Of a DNA stretch of 64,000 nucleotides, positions 53,368 through 60,898 are shown piece after piece. The position numbers and the translations under genes were made by a program. Below the pieces are notes generated by a model that was given only the letters and a program-made list of their open reading frames with translations, was not told the origin of the DNA and made no database searches. Numbering within the stretch: position 1 is the first letter of the stretch; the number at the start of each line of letters is the position of its first letter. Origin of the DNA: Bacteroidales bacterium UBA7569 (GTDB lineage Bacteria > Bacteroidota > Bacteroidia > Bacteroidales > Paludibacteraceae); contig DLLF01000028.1 of assembly GCA_002477945.1 (NCBI GenBank), positions 1-64,000 on the forward strand, in the 5' to 3' direction.

Positions 53368-53584
53368 GATGCGCACCCGAAGGGACATAGCACAACAGCG
53401 TATTCGCTTGCAGAAAGAGTTAAGACTCTACGAGAAAGCATGCACAAAAGATGTAGATGATATACAAGAAGCATGGAGGAGTGTGGGACGGTTTTTCTCG
53501 TTCACCTCGTCATCGCTCAGTTATTTTCTGACAGGGATGTCGCTTGCAAGAAGGTTCTTCCAACGAAAGAAGCCGGCACACTAA
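53351..53584 (+). CDS. small basic protein of unknown function
   Basis: 77 residues. The ATG at 53351 has a strong Shine-Dalgarno (AAAGGAGG at about 53337-53344, six bases from the ATG), while ATG 53330, seven codons upstream, has none, so 53351 is chosen. Sequence is Arg/Lys-rich with a hydrophobic patch (FFSFTSSSLSYFLTGMSL). No family recognised. It closes the YtxH/holin-like trio, which is a recurrent set in this phylum. Confidence 0.7.
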   Translation: MRPLNEMRTRRDIAQQRIRLQKELRLYEKACTKDVDDIQEAWRSVGRFFSFTSSSLSYFLTGMSLARRFFQRKKPAH

Positions 53585-53630
53585 GCAGCAAGAAACGATC
53601 ATGGTGCGCCATACACACGATGCTACAAAC

Positions 53631-53671
53631 AAGAAAGGAGCCTGCCAATCATTTTGGCAGGCTCCTTTCTT
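53631..53671. terminator. bidirectional terminator between the YtxH trio and htpG
   Basis: Perfect 17-bp stem, arms 53631-53647 and 53655-53671, loop ATCATTT. The convergent genes end at 53584 (+) and 53698 (-). Confidence 0.9.
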
Positions 53672-53697
53672 GTTACACAGAGCAGTATTTCGGTGCA

Positions 53698-55788
53698 TCA
53701 TTTCAGCAGCGAGACACTCCGGTTGACAAATTTCGCCAATGCCTCACCTTTGAGTAATCCCGAAGCGAGCAGGGCGATGTCTATCAATTGCGGGATCTGT
53801 TCGCTATCAGCAGCAAAGGCCGCATAGACTTGCTTCTTCTGCTCGCGCAAAGCCGCCAACTCTTTTGTGCAAGTATCCACTGCATCTTTCTCTTCCTGAG
53901 TAAGTTCTTCCTCTTTCTTGCCTTTCTGTTGTTCCTGAAGCGTTTTCTCTTCATTCTTCTTTGCCTCCAATTGTTCATTGACAGGAGCGACCTTGGCATC
54001 GGTAGCAGCATGGATATCCTTCAGGAGCGACTGTATAAGCGGATGGACCGTATTGATCACAAGATTATACTGGTCGGGCATTGTTCCATAGAACGACATA
54101 CCTTGCTGATGTTGCGACATATCCTTCATACGGCGCATGAACTCGTTTTGCGTGAGGAAGACCGGGAGAGCCGTTTCTCCTACCGACTCGAACGAAACAA
54201 ACATATTCACCTTGTCGGTCTTAGGCAGACATGATTCAAAGGCGAAACGCAACGCTTCGGCATCGGAATCGGACAAAGTGACCTTTGCTTTTTCCTCTTT
54301 CGGGATGAGGTTCTCAATCACATCGGAATCCACACGGACAAAGCGAACTGCCCCTTTTTTCTCGGAGCCATCGGCAGTATAGTCCGTATTTTTCTGCTCC
54401 GTTTGCGAAATGATATGCACATCCAGTTCCCCATTCATGAGCAGGACATCGTAACCTTTTTCTTTAGCACGCTGTATGTACGAATAGGACTCGTCAGGAT
54501 CCTGCGTATATAAGCAGATCAGATTGCCATCTTTATCGGTCTGGTTCGCTTTGATTTTGTCCTTATATTCGCTGAACGTGAAGAACTCATGGTCTATATT
54601 TTCGTAGAGTGCAAAGTTGACGGCGCGTTCATAGAACTTCTCATCGGACAGCATCCCGTACTGTATGAAGAGTTTGATGTCGTTCCATTTCTTGCAATAG
54701 TCCTCACGATTGTTTTTGAATATTTCCGTCAGTTTATCAGCGACCTTTTTGGTTATGTGCGAGGATATCTTCTTCACATTCTGATCGGACTGCAAGTAGG
54801 AACGGGAAACGTTAAGAGGAATGTCGGGCGAGTCAATGACCCCATGCAGAAGAGTGAGGTACTCGGGTACGATATTCTCCACTTCGTCGGTCACAAAGAC
54901 CTGATTGCAATAGAGTTGTATCTTATTGCGGTGTACGTCAAGGTTGCTCTTTATCTTCGGGAAATAGAGAATACCCGTGAGGTGGAACGGATAATCCACA
55001 TTCAGATGGATATGGAACAGCGGTTCGTCCATCTGGTTGGGGTAGAGTTCGTGGTAGAACTTCGAGTAGTCTTCTTCCGTAAGATCGGACGGTTTGCGTG
55101 TCCATGCCGGATTGGTATCGTTGATGACATTGTCTTCAGCGGTCTCCTGCTCGCGACCGTCTTTCCACTCTTTCTTCTTACCGAAGACGATCTCTACAGG
55201 CAAGAACTTGCAATACTTGGTGAGCAGTCCCTGTATTTTACTATCCTCCAAGAAGTCAAGGTTTTCATCGTCAAGATGCAGCACGATGTCGGTACCCCGA
55301 TCGGCTTTGATTGTCTCCTCCATTTCATAGACGGGACTCCCATCGCATGACCAATGGACAGCTTTTTCGTTTTCACGCCATGACTGCGAGAAAATCTCCA
55401 CGCGTGTGGATACCATAAAAGCAGAATAGAAGCCTAAGCCGAAATGACCAATAATGGCTTGTGCATTGTCTTTGTACTTATTGACAAATTCTTCGGCTCC
55501 CGAGAATGCGATCTGGTTGATATACTTATTGACTTCCTCCTGCGACATACCGATACCGTGATCGGAGACAGTAAGTGTATGTTTTTCCTTGTCCAATTTG
55601 ACGCGTACTTTAAGGTCGCCGAGTTCTCCTTTGAACTCACCGACAGAAGCCAGCGTCTTGAGTTTTTGCGTAGCATCGACTGCATTAGAAATCAGTTCGC
55701 GCAAGAAAATCTCATGGTCGGAATAGAGGAACTTCTTAATGACGGGGAAGATGTTATCCGATGTTACCCCAATGTTTCCTTTTGCCAT
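53698..55788 (-). CDS. htpG: molecular chaperone HtpG (Hsp90)
   Basis: 696 residues. The N-terminal GHKL ATPase has LRELISNAVDATQKL (Asn), DHGIGMSQEEV, and GHFGLGFYSAFMV; a middle domain (SRSYLQSDQNVKKI) and a C-terminal dimerisation domain follow. An acidic/charged coiled stretch (VNEQLEAKKNEEKTLQEQQKGKKEEELTQEE, residues about 600-630) is a Bacteroidota trait. ATP-dependent foldase of the cytosol, part of the heat-shock group here with dnaJ and grpE. It carries its own leader (55789-55874). Confidence 0.97.
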   Translation of the reverse strand: MAKGNIGVTSDNIFPVIKKFLYSDHEIFLRELISNAVDATQKLKTLASVGEFKGELGDLKVRVKLDKEKHTLTVSDHGIGMSQEEVNKYINQIAFSGAEEFVNKYKDNAQAIIGHFGLGFYSAFMVSTRVEIFSQSWRENEKAVHWSCDGSPVYEMEETIKADRGTDIVLHLDDENLDFLEDSKIQGLLTKYCKFLPVEIVFGKKKEWKDGREQETAEDNVINDTNPAWTRKPSDLTEEDYSKFYHELYPNQMDEPLFHIHLNVDYPFHLTGILYFPKIKSNLDVHRNKIQLYCNQVFVTDEVENIVPEYLTLLHGVIDSPDIPLNVSRSYLQSDQNVKKISSHITKKVADKLTEIFKNNREDYCKKWNDIKLFIQYGMLSDEKFYERAVNFALYENIDHEFFTFSEYKDKIKANQTDKDGNLICLYTQDPDESYSYIQRAKEKGYDVLLMNGELDVHIISQTEQKNTDYTADGSEKKGAVRFVRVDSDVIENLIPKEEKAKVTLSDSDAEALRFAFESCLPKTDKVNMFVSFESVGETALPVFLTQNEFMRRMKDMSQHQQGMSFYGTMPDQYNLVINTVHPLIQSLLKDIHAATDAKVAPVNEQLEAKKNEEKTLQEQQKGKKEEELTQEEKDAVDTCTKELAALREQKKQVYAAFAADSEQIPQLIDIALLASGLLKGEALAKFVNRSVSLLK

Positions 55789-55874
55789 AATTACAGTGTT
55801 TAGATTTTAGTATTATTCACAGGGCAGAGAGTCTGCGAAAGTACGATACGACCTCTGGCAGACTCCATGCCGCA

Positions 55875-57032
55875 TTATTTTCCAAATAAGTTACGGAAGA
55901 AGTTTTTCCGGTCGGAAGATGTTGGTTTCACGTTGTCGGAAGCCGCCAACTGCTCCATCACTTTCTTCTCATCGCGTGACAAGTGTTCCGGGATATAGAC
56001 TCCCACATTGATCAGCATGTCACCTACAGCATATTGGCGTCCATATTGGTCAATAGCAGGTAATCCTTTCCCGCGCAAACGCAACACTTTGCCGGGTTGG
56101 GTACCCGGTGCAATAGTAACCTTCACCTTGCCGGAAAGTGTAGGAATCTCGACCTGCCCACCCAATACAGCGGTAGGCACGGACAACAAGAGGTTGTAAA
56201 CCAAATCGGAACCATCCCGCACAAAATCGGGATGTTCAACCTCTTCGACCAGTACCAACAAGTCGCCATTGACACCCCCTCTCGGAGCCGCATTTCCTTT
56301 TCCCTGCATAGTGAGTTGCATACCATCTACGACCCCTGCCGGGATATGGATAGTAATCACTTCATCTGCACGCACGACTCCCTCGCCGCCACAATGAGTA
56401 CATTTATTGCGGACGATCTTACCTTCTCCATGGCATACAGGACACGCATCCTGCACCTGCATCATACCCAGCAGTGTGCGCTGCATTTTGACCACACGTC
56501 CCGTACCATGACACTGCGAACAGGTTTCGACCTGTCCGTCGGCAGCACCCGTACCATGGCAATCGGGACACGGGACCTGCTTTTTGATACGGATTTTCTT
56601 ATCGACACCCGTAGCAATTTCTTCGAGGGTCAGTTTCACCTTCACCCGAAGATCGCTTCCCCTCATCACACGCTGACCACCTGCACGGGAGGAAGAAAAT
56701 CCGCCACCGAACAAGTCGCCAAGCCCGCTTCCGCCAAACAGATCGCCAAACCGCGAGAAGATATCCTCCATAGACATACCTCCACCGGAGAATCCCGCAT
56801 CGCCCGTCATTCCCGCATGACCGAACTGGTCGTAGCGTTGCCGTTTCTGCGGATCGGACAACACTTCGTAGGCTTCCGCCGCCTCTTTGAACTTCTCCTC
56901 CGCTTCTTTATCACCCGGGTTCTTGTCGGGATGGTATTGTATGGCTTTCTTGCGATAAGCCTTTTTTATTTCGTCGGCTGTAGCGTTTTTATCAACGCCC
57001 AGCACCTCATAGTAATCTCTTTTTTCTGCCAT
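55875..57032 (-). CDS. dnaJ: chaperone protein DnaJ
   Basis: 385 residues. J-domain at 1-70 with HPD (RKKAIQYHPDKNPGD), a Gly/Phe-rich linker (about 75-115, GGGMSMEDIFSRFGDLFGG), then four CxxCxGxG zinc repeats (CPDCHGTG, CSQCHGTG, CPVCHGEG, CTHCGGEG) and a C-terminal peptide-binding domain. It delivers substrates to DnaK and stimulates its ATPase. It is 27 bases downstream of grpE, one transcript; dnaK is not in this window. Confidence 0.97.
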   Translation of the reverse strand: MAEKRDYYEVLGVDKNATADEIKKAYRKKAIQYHPDKNPGDKEAEEKFKEAAEAYEVLSDPQKRQRYDQFGHAGMTGDAGFSGGGMSMEDIFSRFGDLFGGSGLGDLFGGGFSSSRAGGQRVMRGSDLRVKVKLTLEEIATGVDKKIRIKKQVPCPDCHGTGAADGQVETCSQCHGTGRVVKMQRTLLGMMQVQDACPVCHGEGKIVRNKCTHCGGEGVVRADEVITIHIPAGVVDGMQLTMQGKGNAAPRGGVNGDLLVLVEEVEHPDFVRDGSDLVYNLLLSVPTAVLGGQVEIPTLSGKVKVTIAPGTQPGKVLRLRGKGLPAIDQYGRQYAVGDMLINVGVYIPEHLSRDEKKVMEQLAASDNVKPTSSDRKNFFRNLFGK

Positions 57033-57059
57033 AAAACAAATCTCCTCTCAGGTGTTCCC

Positions 57060-57692
57060 TTAGTTTCCCACCACCACTTTTGCATAGCGAATCACCTTGT
57101 CCGCCAATTTGTAGCCACGTTGCGTGCAATCAATGACTTTGCCTTTTTGTTCGGGCGTTGGTGAAGGAATGGTTGTGATTGCTTCATGGAATTCCGTATC
57201 GAAATCGGCACCTTCTGTTTCGATAGGTTCCACTTGATGTTTTTTGAGGAATGAAAGGAACTTATCGTAAATAAGGTTTATTCCCTGCCGTACGGACTCC
57301 ACATCATCCGTTTGCATCATTGCGGTTTTGGCCCGTTCGAAATCATCCACCAACGGAAGCATATCTACAAAGATACGTTCTCCTGCCGTTTTCATGAGTT
57401 CCAATTTTTCCTTGTTCGTCCGCTGACGGTAGTTGTTGAATTCTGCCATCATCCGCAGATTCTTATCTGCCAATTCGGCACACTTCTGTTCCAACTCTGC
57501 AATCTGTTTTGCCATCTCTTCGTTTTCCTTTTCCTTGGATTCTTCCTCAATTTCCGGCTCAGCAGCATCGCACGCAGCCTCCTGCTGTCCGACTTTCTCA
57601 TCGGGCTGTACTTGCTTTGCTTTCGGCATATTGCCGTCGGTTCCACAATTTGTTGCAGTCATATCGTTTTTGTTTTTATTCTTCTTAGACAT
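57060..57692 (-). CDS. grpE: nucleotide exchange factor GrpE
   Basis: 210 residues from ATG 57692. A charged N-terminal stretch (about 1-65) is followed by a long coiled coil (NEEMAKQIAELEQKCAELADKNLRMM) and the GrpE beta-domain (MLPLVDDFERA, FHEAITTIPSPTPEQKGKVIDCTQRGYKLADKVIR...AKVVV). It frees ADP from DnaK. The open frame reaches 57827, but ATG 57692 gives the expected MSKKNKNKND start. Upstream lies a 52-base-period repeat array. Confidence 0.95.
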   Translation of the reverse strand: MSKKNKNKNDMTATNCGTDGNMPKAKQVQPDEKVGQQEAACDAAEPEIEEESKEKENEEMAKQIAELEQKCAELADKNLRMMAEFNNYRQRTNKEKLELMKTAGERIFVDMLPLVDDFERAKTAMMQTDDVESVRQGINLIYDKFLSFLKKHQVEPIETEGADFDTEFHEAITTIPSPTPEQKGKVIDCTQRGYKLADKVIRYAKVVVGN

Positions 57693-57809
57693 AGTTTCAA
57701 TCGTATTAACCGCCTTGAAGCAGGCAAAAAGATTGCCAAAGGGGTATTCTGCCAGATTGGCAGGAGAGCATCCGTCACACGCCCATCTCCATTTCGCGGG
57801 TATTTTTCT

Positions 57810-58105
57810 TTCTCCATTAATGCCCACAAACGAGCCATTAAAGCATTATCGGGTGCTATGGTTCTCCGTTAATCTCCGTCAATGAGCCGTTAATGGTGGT
57901 TACGGGCGGTGCGGTTATTCTCCATTAACAGCCATTAAAGCACCATTAAAACCACTATAGTGTCATAGGTTCTCCGTTAATTGCCGCAAATTGGTCGTTA
58001 ATCGGATTTTTGGCGTTCTCCATTAAAGACCACTAAAGATCCATTAAAAAACATTATTCGGATGCTATGGTTCTCCGTTAATCTCCGTCAATGAGCCGTT
58101 AATGG
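57810..58105. repeat. six degenerate repeats of a 35-base unit, about 52-base period
   Basis: Units start at 57810, 57862, 57918, 57970, 58016 and 58071. Each begins TTCTCC(A/G)TTAA and ends near CC(A/G)TTAA or its variant; A and G forms alternate strictly. Gaps between units are 11-21 bases. Units 2 and 6 are identical over 35 bases, and the gaps before them share GCTATGG. Confidence 0.75.
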
Positions 58106-58129
58106 TGGAGCCAATAACTCAGTCAAATC

Positions 58130-58179
58130 CCGCTGAGAGGTCGATCAGGGGTCGATGAGGTCGGCTTGAGGGGTCGTAG
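58130..58179 (+). repeat. dispersed GAGGGGTCG element, copy 5
   Basis: GCTGAGAGGTCGATCAGGGG, then TCGATGAGG and TCGGCTTGAGGGGTCG. Confidence 0.65.
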
Positions 58180-58256
58180 AAACATCACAAGCGGCAACGA
58201 TCTTTATGTTACCTCGAATTTACGTCGCAGTTACAGGCGTTTATCCCCCGAAGAGG

Positions 58257-59207
58257 TTAATTGGCAATACAACGACATGGATAATGTTTGCGGAAAGGAA
58301 TCGTATAGCGGATTCCCACCTCCATGCCAACGAAAAGGGGGCAATAAGATCCTCTAACCATTCCCGTTTGGAACAAAGAAGCGTATTGAGACATAAAAGC
58401 ATGTGCCCGCACGGCTTCCGCAGATATGCTTTCCGCATCTTCACGAAATCCCACAGGGAGGTTGCCTCCTGCCTGCACAGCGGTTTTGGAGTCGGCATAA
58501 ACAGCATATTTCCCGACCAAATTCAAAGACAGATCCAAGTTGCGTGCAAGAGGAAGCAATACGCCTACTTTTGCCACCACAGAGACATATTTACCCCCAT
58601 CGGGCAAGGTGCCATGCGGACGAAAGGATTTATTGCGATAGAAGCCATGCGTGTCCACATCATGGAGTGTAAGATTCCACGGGAGATAGGTCCCCGTATG
58701 TTCCAAATCACCCGATGCCCGATAGAATGCACGGAGACAGATGTCATATTCCGCACCGACACCAATCTGCACACGCACCATATTGGCAGGAATGGCGAAC
58801 AGCAAAAGGAATTGGGGCGACAGAAACAGTTGCTGCTGCCGCTCACGCCAGCGATAGAGAGAAAACGTGTGATTATACAGTTCGCCGTCGGTGTCGGTCA
58901 CGCCCTGCCATGTTTGTTTTCCACTAAGTTTGACAGCCCCTCCATAGCGAGAAAAGCCGCAGCCCAGCGACAAACCGAAGACGTGCGTAAAGAAGATATT
59001 GGCACCGATATAGGCAGAAGCGCCATAGTCACCTACATGGGAAGCCTCCAGACCCGGATATGCAGAGGAGGATGTTTTATGCCCCAATGAAGAATAACCC
59101 ATCGCCACCGAAGCATCGAAAGATATACCCCGCACGGGATTTTGCGCCTGCACGGACGACAAGAAGAGAAGCATCAGGAGCAATATGCAACCAAGGATTT
59201 TTTTCAT
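58257..59207 (-). CDS. outer-membrane beta-barrel protein (OmpA-type barrel without OmpA domain)
   Basis: 316 residues with a signal peptide (MKKILGCILLLMLLFLSSVQAQ). Alternating hydrophobic strands with aromatic residues fit an outer-membrane barrel (FDASVAMGYSSLG, FGLSLGCGFSRYGG, VEVGIRYTIPF-like end). It matches the N-terminal barrel of the OmpA-family protein at the window's right edge at several places (TDGELYNHTFSL against DGELYNHLALT; LEHTGTYLPW against LEHQGDYPQW; RAHAFMSQY against RRHAFMNEY). Unlike that protein it lacks the peptidoglycan-binding domain. Last gene of the 62823-58257 run; start overlaps the preceding stop by four bases. Confidence 0.8.
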   Translation of the reverse strand: MKKILGCILLLMLLFLSSVQAQNPVRGISFDASVAMGYSSLGHKTSSSAYPGLEASHVGDYGASAYIGANIFFTHVFGLSLGCGFSRYGGAVKLSGKQTWQGVTDTDGELYNHTFSLYRWRERQQQLFLSPQFLLLFAIPANMVRVQIGVGAEYDICLRAFYRASGDLEHTGTYLPWNLTLHDVDTHGFYRNKSFRPHGTLPDGGKYVSVVAKVGVLLPLARNLDLSLNLVGKYAVYADSKTAVQAGGNLPVGFREDAESISAEAVRAHAFMSQYASLFQTGMVRGSYCPLFVGMEVGIRYTIPFRKHYPCRCIAN

Positions 59208-60898
59208 CGGAGCAATTGTTTTTCAGCAGACACAGAATGATCGGAATAGGTAGTAACCACGATACGCATATGCGGACTAATCCACCAGGACTGGCGAGAC
59301 ACAGGGAGTACATTGCCATTTCCAGGGTTGAGGTCAGCCGAACGAGTGAGATCTCCGAACTCGGCAGGGCAAGCCTCTACGACATCTCCAGAGTGCGTAT
59401 ACATGATGCAGTGGTATAAACCTGCCAATCCCTGCGGATTGTAGTAGAACTGTTCCGTTGCACCTGCTATCACCTCTCCATCATGATACCATTGATAAGA
59501 TGTGTAAACGAGATCCGGATCGGGTACAAAAATCACATCTTTCCATTTGGCATACATCTCGATACCGACACAGGGGACGGGACAGTGCGTCAGTGACAGG
59601 TTATAAACGGACAGAATACTATCGCACCCGAGAACACTTTTTGTGGTTTGCTGCCGAGAATCAGCCTTCGAGAATGACAGTCCCCGCCACAAAAGAGGGA
59701 AAGAAACGGTGTCACACACGAGCGTATCGAAAGTTACCTGAACGGGAACGACACCTTCGCAAGGATCGCACTCACGGGAAAGCACATTGAGGTTGTAGAT
59801 AATGCTGTCGCACCCATGTTTGCTCATCACAATGAACTGCTGCTCGCCGAATTTGGTTATTTCGTATCCTCTCCACAGAACAGGGAAGGCGGTATTGAGA
59901 CACAACGTGGTGTCGGCGGCGATTGTCTGCGGAGCGGGACAGGGCGGATCGCATGAATGAGGTTCGACGATAAAGACTGTCCGATAGACCACCGTATTGA
60001 GTACTGTGGTTGTTTTTTGGAACATAATGTCGTCCAGACAGAAATCGTTGCCTCCTTCCGATGTATTTTTATCGAAGACTCCGATCATGACTTCCGAAGA
60101 AGCGACAGGTGCTTTCCAACGCACCTCCCGCAACTCCCACGAATTGAGGGGGTTGGCATTTCCCAGGATATGGATTTTCCCGAGGTTCTCCGTTTTCCAT
60201 GTATTGCCGGCATCCTTGTAGGAAATAACAAACTGCAATTGTGCGGGCTGGTTATTAGGACTTTTATTAGGATAGGCTGCCCAATAAGAGAACAAATAGA
60301 CGGAGTCTTTCTCCAATATGAGTTTTGGATTATCGCGTGTTTCGGCTTTCCATGCATAACCACTCTTGCCTGCATCAAAAAGTGCGAAGTAGTTGCCACC
60401 ATGCGGGCGTACAGCATAGAAATCTCTCCAGAACCAGGAGGCATCGTGCGTAATTGTGTATAGATTTGATGCCCCTTGATGATTCAGATAATACTGGCTC
60501 GGATCCCAACCGGCATAAGTATAGTCAGAAGAAAAATTCGTCGGAGGGTTTGTTTCGAAATCTCCGTTTGCCATCAGATTATTGACTGCCAAGACTTCCG
60601 AATGGACGACATCACAGACATATTCAGCCGGTTCAGTTGCCACGATAATGATGGAACGTGCTTCACCGCTGAGCGTATCATTGATGACCTTATTGCCTTT
60701 CTTTGTCTGTACCCAGAGATAGTGTTCGGACTGCGTTGTCATTTGAGAAGACTTGAGAGCCACCTTACTGCCTATACAAGGAGAAGGGATTCGGACCGTG
60801 TCAGTGGGTATAGCAGGTGTGTCTGCCCATACAAAAACAGGCAGACACACCGAGAATAAAAGTCCGAACTTAATATAGCGAGACAATCTATCCATCAA
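59204..60898 (-). CDS. secreted surface protein with jelly-roll domain and 'GCDSI' repeats
   Basis: 564 residues; signal peptide (about residues 9-26, IKFGLLFSVCLPVFVWA). From about 105 to 290: a galactose-binding-like jelly-roll (NLMANGDFE ... GNDFCLDDIMFQ). About 310-420: two tandem repeats of about 60 residues each with WRG and HGCDSI/LGCDSI, a pattern seen in large Bacteroidota surface proteins. Then an Ig-like segment (YQWYHDGEVIAGATEQFYY) and a C-terminal 40 residues (ISPHMRIVVTTYSDHSVSAEKQLL) shared with the upstream paralogue and possibly a divergent T9SS sorting tail. No catalytic residues recognised. Overlaps both neighbours by four bases. Likely exported; function unknown. Confidence 0.75.
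   Translation of the reverse strand: MMDRLSRYIKFGLLFSVCLPVFVWADTPAIPTDTVRIPSPCIGSKVALKSSQMTTQSEHYLWVQTKKGNKVINDTLSGEARSIIIVATEPAEYVCDVVHSEVLAVNNLMANGDFETNPPTNFSSDYTYAGWDPSQYYLNHQGASNLYTITHDASWFWRDFYAVRPHGGNYFALFDAGKSGYAWKAETRDNPKLILEKDSVYLFSYWAAYPNKSPNNQPAQLQFVISYKDAGNTWKTENLGKIHILGNANPLNSWELREVRWKAPVASSEVMIGVFDKNTSEGGNDFCLDDIMFQKTTTVLNTVVYRTVFIVEPHSCDPPCPAPQTIAADTTLCLNTAFPVLWRGYEITKFGEQQFIVMSKHGCDSIIYNLNVLSRECDPCEGVVPVQVTFDTLVCDTVSFPLLWRGLSFSKADSRQQTTKSVLGCDSILSVYNLSLTHCPVPCVGIEMYAKWKDVIFVPDPDLVYTSYQWYHDGEVIAGATEQFYYNPQGLAGLYHCIMYTHSGDVVEACPAEFGDLTRSADLNPGNGNVLPVSRQSWWISPHMRIVVTTYSDHSVSAEKQLLR

Larger units (their letters stand above)
57693..58256. other. gene-free region with repeat array upstream of grpE
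   Basis: Holds six 35-base degenerate repeats (57810-58105), then one GAGGGGTCG element (58130-58179). Nothing coding supported. Confidence 0.7.

Noticed and set aside
57810..58105. CRISPR array
   Set aside because: Units are degenerate, gaps are 11-21 bases and uneven, gap sequences partly repeat one another, and no cas gene is near.
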